A stretch of 64,000 nt of DNA from the NCBI GenBank assembly GCA_027669155.1, contig JAQEDR010000001.1, positions 62,001 through 126,000 on the forward strand. Direction: 5' to 3'. Positions 35,585-45,797 of the stretch are shown in pieces. Position numbers and translations under genes: made by a program. A model generated the notes under the pieces. That model ran no database searches. It saw only the letters and a program-made list of their open reading frames with translations, and was not told the DNA's origin. Source of the DNA: Peptoniphilaceae bacterium AM52-5BH. GTDB lineage: Bacteria; Bacillota; Clostridia; Tissierellales; Peptoniphilaceae. Numbering within the stretch: position 1 is the stretch's first letter; each line of letters opens with the position of its first letter.

Positions 35585-37765
35585 ATGGCAACTGATTTTA
35601 ATAAAGAATATGAATTATTTGAGGATGAAATAAAGAAAAATAATACCCATGCAAATATAAAGTTAATCAAAAAAGCTTATGATTTTGGTGAACTTCACCA
35701 TAGAGGTCAAAAGAGAAATTCTGGAGAAGATTATTTTATTCATCCAATTGCTGTTGCTAAAAAATTGTCTGATATGAAGCTTGATGACGAGACTATCTGT
35801 GCTGGACTAATGCATGATGTCTTAGAGGATACGCCAGTAACAAGAGAAGAAATGGCTGAAGAATTTGGTGAGGAGATAACATTCCTAGTAGATGGTGTAA
35901 CCAAGCTTAAGAATTTAAATTATACCTCAAGAGAAGAAAAACAAGCTGAAAATATCAGAAAGATGGTCATGGCTATGTCCAATGATGTAAGGGTTGTACT
36001 GATAAAGCTATCAGACAGGCTCCACAATATGAGAACCCTTGAGTATATGACCAGAAAGAAACAAATTCAAATAGCAGATGAAACTATAGAAATATATGTG
36101 CCACTTGCCCATAGGCTTGGAATATACTCGCTTAAGTGGGAGCTTGAAGATTTATGTTTTAGATATCAGGAGCCAGAAAAATACTATGAACTAGCCGAGA
36201 TGGTAAATGTTAAAAGACGTGAGAGGGAAGTCTACATTAATGAAATAATTAATACATTGACTAATTCTCTTAAGGATACTAGTATAAACTTCGAGATATC
36301 TGGTAGACCTAAATCATTGTATTCTATAAACAAAAAGATGGAAAGAAATGGAATAGCCTTTGATGAGATCTATGATCTTACTGCTATTAGAGTAATTGTG
36401 GATACAATTGCAGAGTGTTATGCAGTTTTAGGTAAGGTCCACTCCTTATGGAGACCAATTCCAAATAGGATTAAAGATTACGTTGGCCAGCCTAAACCAA
36501 ATGGCTATAGATCTCTTCATACAACTGTTTTTGGTGAAGATTCCAAGCCATTTGAAGTTCAAATCAGAACAAGGCAGATGCATAAGGAATGTGAGTATGG
36601 TGTTGCCGCCCACTGGAGATATAAGGAGAATAATAACACTAAATCTGACTTTGACGATGCCATGAGTTTTCTAAGAAGGATTGTTGAATGGCAGCAGGAA
36701 GGTGGAAAAGACGTAAACAACAAAGAGTTTATGGATACCCTAAAAAATGATTTCTTCTCAAGAGAAATTTACGTCTATTCACCAAGGGGAGAAGTTTACT
36801 CCCTACCAATGGATGCTTGTTCTATAGATTTTGCTTATAAAATTCATACAGAAGTTGGAAATAATTGTGTTGGTGCCAAGGTAAATGGAAGAATGGTTCC
36901 TTTGACTCATAAGTTAAAAACAGGGGATTTGGTAGAAATTATAACTAGCAAAAATTCCCACGGTCCGTCGAGAGACTGGCTTAATATTGTTAAAAGCAAT
37001 CAGGCCAAAAATAAGATAAAACAATTTTTCAAGCGAAATGACAAAGAAGAAAATATAGAAATTGGTAAAAACTCTGTAATCAAGGAAATCAAAAAATATA
37101 GACAAGGCTATAAATCTCTTTTAAGAGAAGAGTGGCTTGATAAAATTGCTAGTGATTTGGGCTATCCTGGAGAAGATGAAATGTATGCATCTGTCGGATA
37201 TGGGAAAACAAACGTTGAACAGATCACACAAAAACTTATCAAGTTTGAAGTAGACGAGAAAAAGGAAGAAGAGGCTAAAAAGCCAATAGATTTTAGCAAG
37301 GGAGAGATACAAAATACTGGATCTGGTGAGATTAGGGTAAGTGACTTAGATGAAAATGTCGAGGTCAAGCTTGCAAAATGTTGTACTCCTGTTCCAGGTG
37401 ATCCAATTATAGGTTTTATTACAAAAGGAAATGGAATTTCAGTACATGTTAAAACTTGTCCAAATATTATAAACTTGAAATCTCCTGAAAGACTTATTGA
37501 TGTTTATTGGCAAAATACAAAAGAAGACAAATTCCCTGTTAAAATTCAGCTACTAACCTCAAACTCGCCTTCTGTACTCTTTGAGATAACCAAACTCATG
37601 TCAACGGTAAATGTTAATATCTTGGCTATAAATGCAAGAACTGATAAGGATGCAGGTACAATAGACTTGTTAATCGAAGTAAATAACATGGATCAATTAT
37701 CCGATGTTATTACGAAGTTAAAATCTATTAAAACTGTGGAGAATGTATATAGGATAAAGAATTAA
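35585..37765 (+). CDS. relA: Bifunctional (p)ppGpp synthetase/hydrolase (Rel)
   Basis: A 726-residue RelA/SpoT homologue. The N-terminal hydrolase HD domain shows HHRGQKRNSGEDYFIHP, HDVLEDT and the later HNMRT. The synthetase domain has GRPKSLYSI and YRSLHTTVFG. A TGS domain (YVYSPRGEVYSLP), a zinc-finger-like CC motif (KCCTPVPGD) and a C-terminal ACT domain follow. With intact HD residues it should both make and degrade the alarmone, as the single Rel of Firmicutes does. dtd follows with a one-base overlap, the usual pairing. Confidence 0.96.
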   Translation: MATDFNKEYELFEDEIKKNNTHANIKLIKKAYDFGELHHRGQKRNSGEDYFIHPIAVAKKLSDMKLDDETICAGLMHDVLEDTPVTREEMAEEFGEEITFLVDGVTKLKNLNYTSREEKQAENIRKMVMAMSNDVRVVLIKLSDRLHNMRTLEYMTRKKQIQIADETIEIYVPLAHRLGIYSLKWELEDLCFRYQEPEKYYELAEMVNVKRREREVYINEIINTLTNSLKDTSINFEISGRPKSLYSINKKMERNGIAFDEIYDLTAIRVIVDTIAECYAVLGKVHSLWRPIPNRIKDYVGQPKPNGYRSLHTTVFGEDSKPFEVQIRTRQMHKECEYGVAAHWRYKENNNTKSDFDDAMSFLRRIVEWQQEGGKDVNNKEFMDTLKNDFFSREIYVYSPRGEVYSLPMDACSIDFAYKIHTEVGNNCVGAKVNGRMVPLTHKLKTGDLVEIITSKNSHGPSRDWLNIVKSNQAKNKIKQFFKRNDKEENIEIGKNSVIKEIKKYRQGYKSLLREEWLDKIASDLGYPGEDEMYASVGYGKTNVEQITQKLIKFEVDEKKEEEAKKPIDFSKGEIQNTGSGEIRVSDLDENVEVKLAKCCTPVPGDPIIGFITKGNGISVHVKTCPNIINLKSPERLIDVYWQNTKEDKFPVKIQLLTSNSPSVLFEITKLMSTVNVNILAINARTDKDAGTIDLLIEVNNMDQLSDVITKLKSIKTVENVYRIKN

Positions 37766-38214
37766 TGAGAGCAATAATACAAAAAGTAACAGAAGCAAGT
37801 GTAGTAGTAGATAAGGAAAAAGTATCTGAGATTGGCCCAGGATTTATGGTTCTACTTGGGGTAAAGGATACAGATGACAAAGAAGACTTAGCTTATATAA
37901 AAAAGAAAATTTCTAAACTGAGAATTTTTGAGGATGATGATGAAAAAATGAACCTATCGATCAAGGATGTTGGAGGAGAAATCCTCGTGGTTTCTCAGTT
38001 TACACTTTATGGAGATGCCAGAAAGGGCAACAGACCATCATTTACTGAGTCGGCTAAGGCAGAAAAAGCAAAAGAATATTATGAAATACTAATAGACGAG
38101 CTTAGGGAAGAAGGTTTCAATGTAAAAACTGGAGTTTTCCAAACACATATGCAAGTAAGCCTTGTAAATGATGGGCCTGTAACAATAATTTTAGATAGCG
38201 AAAGGATACTTTAG
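37765..38214 (+). CDS. dtd: D-aminoacyl-tRNA deacylase
   Basis: A 149-residue enzyme that removes D-amino acids from mischarged tRNA. The family start is MRAIIQKVTEASV. The substrate-binding motif SQFTLYGD and the Gly-cisPro motif in NDGPVT are intact. It starts on the relA stop codon and ends on the GTG start of the metallo-beta-lactamase gene. Confidence 0.96.
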   Translation: MRAIIQKVTEASVVVDKEKVSEIGPGFMVLLGVKDTDDKEDLAYIKKKISKLRIFEDDDEKMNLSIKDVGGEILVVSQFTLYGDARKGNRPSFTESAKAEKAKEYYEILIDELREEGFNVKTGVFQTHMQVSLVNDGPVTIILDSERIL

Positions 38215-38816
38215 TGAAGGTTAAAAGATTTATTGAAGGACCAGTTATGACCAATATGTATGTGGTTAGCGACGAAAATAATGAAGGTTTCATCGTTGAT
38301 TGTGCATATCCAAGTAAGGCTGTGGAAGAGTATATAAAGAAAAATGATATTAAGATTAAATTTATCCTACAGACCCACACTCACTTTGACCATGTATTAG
38401 GTCTTGAGCATTTTAAAAATCTTTATAAGGTAAAGGCATACGCTTCGGAAGATTCATTAAGCATTGCCAATGATAAAGACTATAATTTAGCTTACTCATA
38501 CGATCTTAAAGTTGATATCGATGAATTTTTAAAAGATGGAGAGGTCTTTAGCGAGTATAATATAGAAGCGATAAAGACTCCAGGTCATACAATTGATTCG
38601 ATGTCTTTTAAAGTAGATGATATGATGTTTTCTGGAGATACTTTATTTAAGCTATCAATAGGGAGGACCGACTTTCCTGGGGGAAGTTATCCTCAAATAA
38701 TTGATGCAATAAAAAACAAATTAGGTGGATTTGATAAAAATACTATAGTCTATCCGGGTCATGGAGATGAAACATATATAGGCTATGAACTTTCTAACAA
38801 TCCATTTTTAGCATAG
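38214..38816 (+). CDS. MBL-fold metallohydrolase (glyoxalase II-like)
   Basis: A 200-residue metallo-beta-lactamase-fold hydrolase. The metal-binding THTHFDH motif lies near residue 54; TPGHT, FSGDTLF and PGHGDET supply the further ligands. Proteins of this size next to dtd/rel are common in Firmicutes and resemble glyoxalase II or YcbL; the substrate is uncertain. The start is GTG38214, overlapping the dtd TAG. Confidence 0.88.
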   Translation: MKVKRFIEGPVMTNMYVVSDENNEGFIVDCAYPSKAVEEYIKKNDIKIKFILQTHTHFDHVLGLEHFKNLYKVKAYASEDSLSIANDKDYNLAYSYDLKVDIDEFLKDGEVFSEYNIEAIKTPGHTIDSMSFKVDDMMFSGDTLFKLSIGRTDFPGGSYPQIIDAIKNKLGGFDKNTIVYPGHGDETYIGYELSNNPFLA

Positions 38817-38824
38817 GAGGTAGT

Positions 38825-40573
38825 ATGGAATTTAAAAGAACAAATATGTGTGGTGACCTAAGAATTGAAAATGTTGGAGATTCTGTAGTTTTGATGGGCT
38901 GGGTTGCCAAGAAAAGAAACTTAGGATCTTTAGTTTTTATTGATTTAAGGGATAAAACAGGCATTACCCAAATTGTGGTAAGAGAAGATGATAAGGATAA
39001 TTATGAAAAGGCAAGATCAATAACACAAGAGTATGTCTTGGAAGTTAAGGGGACAGTAAACGAGAGAGAATCAAAAAATCCTGATATTGGAACTGGTGAC
39101 ATCGAGATAATAGTAGATAAGATAAATATTTTAGACAAGGCAAAAACACCTCCTATCTATATTAAAGATGATGATGATGTTAGTGAGAATTTAAAATTAA
39201 AATATAGGTATCTTGATCTAAGAAAGCCAAGTGTACAAAGAAACTTGAAGCTAAGAAGTGATATAGTTAGGACAATGAGGGAGTATATGTATGATAACGA
39301 CTTTACTGAAGTAGAAACTCCCTTCCTAACTAAGCCAACCCCAGAAGGAGCAAGGGACTATCTTGTACCTTCAAGAATCAATGAAGGAAAGTTTTACGCT
39401 CTTCCTCAATCCCCACAACTTCTAAAACAAATCCTAATGATTGGATCTTTGGATAGATATTTCCAAGTTGTTAAATGCTTTAGAGATGAGGACTTAAGAG
39501 CTAATAGACAACCTGAATTTACCCAACTTGACCTTGAGATGAGTTTTTCTGATCAAGATGACGTTATAGCGATGAACGAAGGCCTATTGAAGGAATTGTT
39601 CGACAAATACACTGACTATGACTTAAAGCTTCCTATTGATAGGATGGATTATTCAGAAGCTATAACATCTTATGGATCTGATAAACCAGATTTAAGATAT
39701 GGTTATAAGATTAATGATGTAAGTAGTGTATTTGAAAATAGTGACTTCAAAGTCTTTGCTGACAATACAAATGATGGTAGGTCCGTCAGAGCAATTAACT
39801 TTAAAAATATTGCAGCTAACTATTCAAGAAAACAATTAGACAAATTAACTGACTTTGTTAAAGATTATGGTCTAAAAGGCTTATCCTATATAAAATATTC
39901 TGAGGAAATTCAATCTTCAATCAAGAAATTCTTAACAGATGACATTATCTCAGGACTTAAGGATAAACTTGATATGGAAGATGGAGATTTGATCTTGATC
40001 GGTGCTGATAAGGATAAGACAGTACTTGAAGCTATGGGAGCTCTTAGAAGAAAAGTAGCAAAAGATAATGATTTAATTGAAAAAGAATACGCTCTTTGTT
40101 GGGTTGTGAACTTCCCAATGTTCGAATATAGCGAAGAAGAGGACAGATACGTTTCCCAACACCATCCATTCACAATGCCAAACGAAGAAGACATAGATTT
40201 ACTTCTAACAGAACCTGAAAAAGTACGAACTCAAGCTTATGACATTGTCATAAATGGAGATGAAATGGGAGGAGGATCTGTAAGAATTAACAATTCTGAC
40301 CTCCAAGAAAAAGTATTTGAAGCGCTTAAGTTAAGTGATGAAGATATAAAGAATAAATTTGGATTCTTCATAGAAGCTCTTCAATATGGAACACCTCCAC
40401 ATGCAGGTCTAGCATATGGATTGGATAGACTTGTCATGCTTTTTGCTAAAACAGATAATATAAAGGATATAATTGCTTTCCCTAAGACACAATCTGCTAC
40501 ATGTCCATTGACAGAAGCACCAAGTGTAGTTGATGAGAAAGCTTTGGAAGAACTAAATATAAAATTAAGGTAG
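38825..40573 (+). CDS. aspS: Aspartyl-tRNA synthetase
   Basis: A 582-residue class II synthetase of bacterial type. An N-terminal OB anticodon-binding domain is followed by motif 2 (FRDEDLRANRQPEFTQLD), the bacterial GAD insertion (about 290-420) and motif 3 (GLAYGLDRLVML). QSPQLLKQ marks the active site. AGGAGG precedes the ATG. Unlike many Firmicutes, hisS is not directly upstream. Confidence 0.97.
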   Translation: MEFKRTNMCGDLRIENVGDSVVLMGWVAKKRNLGSLVFIDLRDKTGITQIVVREDDKDNYEKARSITQEYVLEVKGTVNERESKNPDIGTGDIEIIVDKINILDKAKTPPIYIKDDDDVSENLKLKYRYLDLRKPSVQRNLKLRSDIVRTMREYMYDNDFTEVETPFLTKPTPEGARDYLVPSRINEGKFYALPQSPQLLKQILMIGSLDRYFQVVKCFRDEDLRANRQPEFTQLDLEMSFSDQDDVIAMNEGLLKELFDKYTDYDLKLPIDRMDYSEAITSYGSDKPDLRYGYKINDVSSVFENSDFKVFADNTNDGRSVRAINFKNIAANYSRKQLDKLTDFVKDYGLKGLSYIKYSEEIQSSIKKFLTDDIISGLKDKLDMEDGDLILIGADKDKTVLEAMGALRRKVAKDNDLIEKEYALCWVVNFPMFEYSEEEDRYVSQHHPFTMPNEEDIDLLLTEPEKVRTQAYDIVINGDEMGGGSVRINNSDLQEKVFEALKLSDEDIKNKFGFFIEALQYGTPPHAGLAYGLDRLVMLFAKTDNIKDIIAFPKTQSATCPLTEAPSVVDEKALEELNIKLR

Positions 40574-40578
40574 GTTTT

Positions 40579-40995
40579 ATGGACACAGTTAGAAAAGAAG
40601 GAATAGTAATCGATAATAACAAGGGCAATCTAAAAGTACAGATTTTTAGAAATGGAGCTTGTGGAGCATGTGCTGCTAAAGGCTCTTGTGCTGAGAAGAA
40701 AACCACAGAAATTGAACTTTTCTCTTATGAAGACTTAAAAAAAGGAGATAGAGTTATAATTGAAGGTTCTTCTAGCGAAGTAAGCAAATTGACAGCTACT
40801 GTTTATATAGTTCCAGTGGCTATGATGTTGGTGGGAGCCCTTATTCCTAATATTTTTCTAAAAAATACCACTATGGATATTAACCTATTGACATTATTAT
40901 CAGTAGTAATATTCTTTGCCATATCTATGATTTTCATTAAGAAGCTAGATAAAAACGTAAAGAATAAAAATATGATGAGAGTGAGAAAGGCATAA
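40579..40995 (+). CDS. RseC/SoxR-reducing system family membrane protein
   Basis: A 138-residue protein with an N-terminal soluble part holding a cysteine motif (C28, C31 and C37 in [13 protein letters not shown]), then two membrane segments (about 76-94 and 100-120). This is the RseC family pattern. RseC in proteobacteria modulates the sigma-E anti-sigma factor and also occurs with Rnf electron transport genes. Neither system is in the window, so the role here is open; redox sensing or reduction at the membrane is plausible. Confidence 0.8.
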   Translation: MDTVRKEGIVIDNNKGNLKVQIFRNGACGACAAKGSCAEKKTTEIELFSYEDLKKGDRVIIEGSSSEVSKLTATVYIVPVAMMLVGALIPNIFLKNTTMDINLLTLLSVVIFFAISMIFIKKLDKNVKNKNMMRVRKA

Positions 40996-42236
40996 TGAAT
41001 TATCAAGAAATAGAAAAATTTGATCCTGATGTTTATTATGCTTTGATAAACGAACTTAGAAGACAAGAAAGAAATATTGAACTTATTGCATCTGAGAACT
41101 ATGTTCCAAAAGCAATCCTTGAGGCCGACGGGAGTATTCTTACAAATAAATATGCTGAAGGTCTTCCAGGGAAAAGATACTATGGCGGATGTGAGAATAT
41201 AGATATTATAGAACAGCTTGCTATAGATAGGGCTAAAAAGTTGTTTGGTGCAGATCATGTTAATGTCCAACCACATTCAGGATCTGACGCAAACTCTGCA
41301 GCTTATTTTGCGCTCTTAGAAGATGGGGATAAGGTACTTTCTATGAATCTTAGCGAAGGAGGTCACCTATCCCATGGTTCTAAGGTAAATCACTCAGGTA
41401 AGAGATATGACTTTTATAATTATGGGGTTGATAAAAAAACAGGCCTAATAGATTATGACCATGTTTTAGATCTTGCTAGAGACATTAAGCCTAAACTTAT
41501 AGTTTGTGGAGCTAGCGCCTATCCTAGAGAAATAGATTTTAGAAAGTTTAAAGAAATTGCTGATGATGTAGGAGCTCTATTAATGGCAGATATTGCCCAT
41601 ATTGCGGGCCTTGTTGTTTGCGGTGAGCACATGTCACCAGTAGATTATTGCGATGTAGTGACAACTACCACACACAAAACCCTAAGAGGGCCTAGGTCAG
41701 GTATCATACTTTGCAAGAAAAAATGGGCTAAGAAAATAGACAAGGCAGTTTTCCCTGGTCTTCAAGGAGGACCTCTAGAGCATATTATAGCTGCAAAAGC
41801 TATTGGATTTAAGCAGAATCTAGATCCTAGCTGGCTAGCTTATGCCAAACAGATAAAGGCTAATGCCAAACAAATGGAAATATCCCTTAAAAAGAATAAC
41901 TTTGACTTAGTTTCAGGAGGAACTGATAACCATCTATTGCTTTTAGATTTAAGAAATATGGGAATAACAGGAAAAGAAGCCCAAAGTTTACTTGATGAAG
42001 TCTATATAACTACTAACAAAAACACTATTCCTGGCGAAGAACTATCTGCTAATATAACTAGTGGACTCAGGATAGGAACTGCCGCAGTTACAACTAGGGG
42101 AATGAAGGAAAGTGAAATGGAAACTATAGTAGACTTGATTAAGAAAACTTTAAAGAAAGAAGATACTGTGGAAAATATTAGAAAAGAAGTAGAAAATCTA
42201 ACTAAGAAATTCCCAATATATGGAGAAGTAATATGA
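40995..42236 (+). CDS. glyA: Serine hydroxymethyltransferase
   Basis: A 413-residue PLP enzyme converting serine and tetrahydrofolate to glycine and methylene-tetrahydrofolate. The PLP lysine is K228 in [14 protein letters not shown], and [20 protein letters not shown] and HSGSDAN are family hallmarks. It starts on the stop codon of the RseC gene and shares an ATGA overlap with der. Confidence 0.97.
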   Translation: MNYQEIEKFDPDVYYALINELRRQERNIELIASENYVPKAILEADGSILTNKYAEGLPGKRYYGGCENIDIIEQLAIDRAKKLFGADHVNVQPHSGSDANSAAYFALLEDGDKVLSMNLSEGGHLSHGSKVNHSGKRYDFYNYGVDKKTGLIDYDHVLDLARDIKPKLIVCGASAYPREIDFRKFKEIADDVGALLMADIAHIAGLVVCGEHMSPVDYCDVVTTTTHKTLRGPRSGIILCKKKWAKKIDKAVFPGLQGGPLEHIIAAKAIGFKQNLDPSWLAYAKQIKANAKQMEISLKKNNFDLVSGGTDNHLLLLDLRNMGITGKEAQSLLDEVYITTNKNTIPGEELSANITSGLRIGTAAVTTRGMKESEMETIVDLIKKTLKKEDTVENIRKEVENLTKKFPIYGEVI

Positions 42237-43546
42237 AAATGCCAATAGTAACTCTTGTTGGAAGAACTAATGTTGGAAAGAGCACCTTATTCAATAGACT
42301 TGTAGGCAAGAGAAAATCAATAACTGAAGACATTTCTGGAGTCACAAGGGATAGAATTGTAGATAAGGTTGAGTGGCAAAACAATGAGTTTTTGCTAGTA
42401 GACACTGGTGGTCTCGATATCTCCAATAAAGAAGTAATGAATACTGAGATTAAATCCCAAGTAGAAAAAGCTCTAGTAGAAACAAATCTGATTTTATTCG
42501 TTGTGGATGGCAAAGAGGGAGTCAATCCTTACGATGTTGATATAGCAAATGAAATAAGAAAATATAACAAGCCAGTTATAATAGTTGCAAATAAGCTAGA
42601 CTCATTCAAAATCCCTGATGATATATATGACTTTTATCAATTTGGATTTGATGATATGTCAATGATTTCTGCTGAGCAGAGCAAGGGATTAGGAGATTTA
42701 CTAGATAAAATTGTTTCATTTATAGACTTCTCTTCTTTTGAGCAAATAGAAGACGAAACAAGGATTGCTATAATTGGTAAGCCGAACGCTGGAAAGTCAT
42801 CCCTAGTCAATCTTTTATTAAATGAAGAGAGAATGATAGTTACAGACATTGCTGGAACGACAAGGGATGCTGTAGATAGCTACTGGCAATATAATGATCA
42901 TAATTATGTTTTGATTGATACAGCAGGACTTAGGAGAAAATCAAAAGTTAAGGAAAATGTAGAATACTATGCAAATCAGAGGACCTTTGATGCTGTAGAT
43001 AGTTCAGAAATTTGTTTATTTCTAATAGATGCAAATGTTGGTGTAACCGAGCAAGATGCAAAAATTGCAGGATATGCCCACAATCAAAAAAAGGCAATAA
43101 TAATAGCTGTAAACAAATGGGACCTAGTAGATAAAGAAACAAATACTATGAGAGATTTAGAAAGAGACATTAGAGAAACACTCTCATTCGCTCCTTATGC
43201 ACCAATAGTATTTATTTCAGTCCTTGAAAATAAAAGAATTGATAAATTATTAGAATTATTTGAAATAGTTTCTAACAATTACCATACAAGAATTAAAACG
43301 GGTGTCTTAAATAATATTCTACAAGATGCAATATTATTAAATCCACCTCCTCAAGATAAGGGGAAGAGACTTAAGATATACTATATGTCACAGGTATCAA
43401 CAGCACCTCCTAAGTTTATGCTTTCAATAAATGATAGGGACCTAGTTCATTTCTCATATACGAGATATCTAGAGAATCAAATCAGACAAAATTATAGCCT
43501 TGTCGGCGTACCATTCAGTTTTGTTTTTAAACAAAAAGGTGAGTAA
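42233..43546 (+). CDS. der: Ribosome-associated GTPase Der (EngA)
   Basis: A 437-residue protein with two tandem GTPase domains and a C-terminal KH-like domain (about 350-437). The first domain has GRTNVGKST (10-18), DTGGLD and NKLD. The second has GKPNAGKSS (about 181-189), DTAGLRRK and NKWD. It is required for 50S ribosome assembly. It is followed within three bases by plsY, an order frequent in Firmicutes. Confidence 0.97.
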   Translation: MKMPIVTLVGRTNVGKSTLFNRLVGKRKSITEDISGVTRDRIVDKVEWQNNEFLLVDTGGLDISNKEVMNTEIKSQVEKALVETNLILFVVDGKEGVNPYDVDIANEIRKYNKPVIIVANKLDSFKIPDDIYDFYQFGFDDMSMISAEQSKGLGDLLDKIVSFIDFSSFEQIEDETRIAIIGKPNAGKSSLVNLLLNEERMIVTDIAGTTRDAVDSYWQYNDHNYVLIDTAGLRRKSKVKENVEYYANQRTFDAVDSSEICLFLIDANVGVTEQDAKIAGYAHNQKKAIIIAVNKWDLVDKETNTMRDLERDIRETLSFAPYAPIVFISVLENKRIDKLLELFEIVSNNYHTRIKTGVLNNILQDAILLNPPPQDKGKRLKIYYMSQVSTAPPKFMLSINDRDLVHFSYTRYLENQIRQNYSLVGVPFSFVFKQKGE

Positions 43547-43548
43547 CA

Positions 43549-44124
43549 ATGCTTGTATTAATCGCTTTATTATCCTATATATTAGGCTCAATACCCTTTG
43601 GTTTCATTGTAGGAAAGGTCTTTTTTAAAACAGATTTAAGAAAACTCGGCTCAGGTAATGTAGGAGCCACTAATGCCTTAAGAAATTTTGGTAGACTTGC
43701 AGGTTTTACAACCTTCCTTTTTGATTTTTTAAAGGGTAGCCTAGCTTGTTACTTAGGAGAAAAATTCGGGGGAGAGGCTGGTCAAGCTGTAGCTATGTTT
43801 TTTGTAGTTATTGGCCATATGTATAGCTTTATATTAAAATTTAAGTCTGGTAAAGGTGTTGCCACATCTTTTGGAGCGCTTCTTGCAATAGATTATAGAT
43901 TCGCTTTAACTCTTTTAGCTATATTTATTGTTTTGGTACTTATATTTAGGATAGTTTCTTTATCATCTATAATAACCGCAGTAATAGCTGCAGTGCTTGC
44001 AGTTTTTAATTACAAGTTAAGCTATATTACTCTAGCTATTATTTTGATAGCATCCTTGGTAGTTTACAAACACAAGGATAATATAAAAAGGCTTAAACTA
44101 GGTGAAGAGAAGAAAATATTTTAA
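43549..44124 (+). CDS. plsY: Acyl-phosphate:glycerol-3-phosphate acyltransferase
   Basis: A 191-residue integral membrane enzyme with about five membrane segments that makes lysophosphatidic acid from acyl-phosphate. PlsY motifs are SIPFGFIVGK, LRKLGSGNVGATNALR, and KFKSGKGVATSFG. It precedes gpsA, which supplies its substrate glycerol-3-phosphate. Confidence 0.95.
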   Translation: MLVLIALLSYILGSIPFGFIVGKVFFKTDLRKLGSGNVGATNALRNFGRLAGFTTFLFDFLKGSLACYLGEKFGGEAGQAVAMFFVVIGHMYSFILKFKSGKGVATSFGALLAIDYRFALTLLAIFIVLVLIFRIVSLSSIITAVIAAVLAVFNYKLSYITLAIILIASLVVYKHKDNIKRLKLGEEKKIF

Positions 44125-44132
44125 GGAGTCTT

Positions 44133-45116
44133 ATGGAAATATCGATAATAGGTTCAGGAACTTGGGCTACTGCTATAGCAAATCTTTTAAGCGAAAATGA
44201 AGATGTTCTGATGTATGCCAGAGATTTAAAAGTAGTTAATTCTATTAATAACAATCATATTAATAGTAAATATTTTCCTGATAAGAAGTTAAGAGAAAAC
44301 ATAAGAGCTACAGCGGATGTTGGTGAACTTTTCAAAAACAATTATATAGTAAATGCAATTCCAACTCAAAGTATTAGAGGTGTTTATGAAAATCTTGCTC
44401 CTTACTTAGATGAGAGTAAAGTAATCATCAATCTATCTAAAGGACTTGAGCTTAATACTCACTATAGAATTTCAGAAATATTTGAAGATATTTTAGGAGA
44501 TATCAATTATGCTATCCTAAGTGGTCCATCCCATGCGGAAGAAGTAATTGAGGAAATTCCAACTACCCTAGTCTGTGCATCAAATGACATAAAAATCGCT
44601 AAAGATATTCAAGAAATTTTTAATAGGGAATATTTTAGGGTATATACATCAACAGATGTAATTGGTGTAGAGATTGGAGGAAGTATTAAGAATATACTTG
44701 CCTTTGGTATAGGGATGGCAGATGGCTTATCTTATGGGGATAACTCTAAGGCTGCTCTTATAACACGTGGCATCCACGAGATGGAAAGATTTGCGAAAAG
44801 TTTTGGAGCAGATGAGAAAACAATAAATGGACTTGCAGGAATTGGAGATCTCATTGTTACAGCTACTAGCAATCTTTCACGAAATAACAGAGCTGGTAGG
44901 CTTGTAGGTGAGGGATATAGTATTGAAGAGAGCATAGATAAGGTAAAGATGGTAGTAGAGGGTATTCCTACTACTCGTGCAGTTTATGAACTTTCTAAAG
45001 AAAAAAATATTGAAATGCCTATTACTGAAGAACTCTACAAGGTGTTATTTGAAGGAAAGTCAGCTCACCAATCTGTTAAAGATTTGATGGGAAGAGACCT
45101 AAAAAATGAATATTAA
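44133..45116 (+). CDS. gpsA: Glycerol-3-phosphate dehydrogenase [NAD(P)+]
   Basis: A 327-residue enzyme reducing dihydroxyacetone phosphate to sn-glycerol-3-phosphate for phospholipid synthesis. The N-terminal Rossmann fold has GSGTWATAIA, then LSGPSHAEEV, GGSIKNILAFGIGMADGL with the catalytic Lys, and LAGIGDLIVTATS. AAGGAG precedes the ATG. It ends the run of genes that starts at recJ; a promoter for sepF follows. Confidence 0.96.
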   Translation: MEISIIGSGTWATAIANLLSENEDVLMYARDLKVVNSINNNHINSKYFPDKKLRENIRATADVGELFKNNYIVNAIPTQSIRGVYENLAPYLDESKVIINLSKGLELNTHYRISEIFEDILGDINYAILSGPSHAEEVIEEIPTTLVCASNDIKIAKDIQEIFNREYFRVYTSTDVIGVEIGGSIKNILAFGIGMADGLSYGDNSKAALITRGIHEMERFAKSFGADEKTINGLAGIGDLIVTATSNLSRNNRAGRLVGEGYSIEESIDKVKMVVEGIPTTRAVYELSKEKNIEMPITEELYKVLFEGKSAHQSVKDLMGRDLKNEY

Positions 45117-45117
45117 A

Positions 45118-45147
45118 TTCGAAATATTCTTCTCATTAAGATATAAT
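45118..45147 (+). promoter_or_regulatory. Candidate sepF promoter
   Basis: TTCGAA (45118-45123) and a perfect TATAAT (45142-45147) are spaced 18 bases apart, in the 66-base gap before sepF. Confidence 0.5.
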
Positions 45148-45182
45148 GTAAGAGAGAGATAAAAAACGCAAAGGAAGTAATT

Positions 45183-45767
45183 ATGTTAGATAGGTTTAAA
45201 GAATTTATAGGTATTGACGACAAATACGATGATTACGATGAAGATCAGTTGTATTACGACGATTTAGAAGAGGAAACAAAAGAGGAAGAAAATGATAAGG
45301 CTGAGAAGAATGAAACATATAAATCATATTTTTCAGACTCAGACTATAAGAGCGAAGAAAGTGATGAAAGTTACAAGTCTTCATTTGCAGACAGCTTTAA
45401 GAACAATTCTTCATTTAAGAGTTCTAGATCATCAAGAAGAGGAGATAATGTAGTTAAAATGAGTGATAAAAATTTTGCCGGATCAAATTCAATGAGAATT
45501 TCTATTCAAGAACCTTTGGATTATGAAACAGACGCACCTAAAGTTATAGATGATATACTTAACAAAAAAGTTGTTGTCCTAAACTTAGAAATGGTTGAAT
45601 CAGATACAAGAAGACAAATCTTTGACTTCGTAAGCGGTGCTGTCTATGCTCTAAGCGGTACTGTGGAGAAGGTTACAAAAGGAATATTTGTTATAAGCCC
45701 GAACGGTATACAAATTGACCCAGCTGTTACCGACCAAATATCTGAAGGAAATTATAATCAATTATAG
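45183..45767 (+). CDS. sepF: Cell division protein SepF
   Basis: A 194-residue protein. The start MLDRFKEFIGI forms the membrane-binding amphipathic helix, a long acidic Ser/Asp/Glu-rich linker follows (about 18-100), and the folded DUF552 domain (about 105-190) includes VVLNLEMVE and FDFVSGAVYALSG. SepF tethers FtsZ to the membrane. It is followed by ylmH as in the classical division cluster, but ftsZ, ylmE and ylmG are absent here. Confidence 0.92.
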   Translation: MLDRFKEFIGIDDKYDDYDEDQLYYDDLEEETKEEENDKAEKNETYKSYFSDSDYKSEESDESYKSSFADSFKNNSSFKSSRSSRRGDNVVKMSDKNFAGSNSMRISIQEPLDYETDAPKVIDDILNKKVVVLNLEMVESDTRRQIFDFVSGAVYALSGTVEKVTKGIFVISPNGIQIDPAVTDQISEGNYNQL

Positions 45768-45797
45768 ATCGATCTAAAAAATCGATCTTTCTTTTTT
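45766..45797 (+). terminator. Intrinsic terminator after sepF
   Basis: A perfect 8-bp stem AGATCGAT/ATCGATCT (45766-45773 with 45781-45788) with a 7-base loop runs into TTCTTTTTT. It overlaps the end of the sepF stop codon, and the ylmH ATG begins directly after the T tract. Confidence 0.88.

Noticed and set aside
36483..36665. Plus-strand frame of 60 codons inside relA
   Set aside because: Shadow frame inside a strongly conserved synthetase domain.
38817..38824. T-box or other riboswitch before aspS or alaS
   Set aside because: The gaps before both synthetase genes are under 12 bases, too short for such elements.
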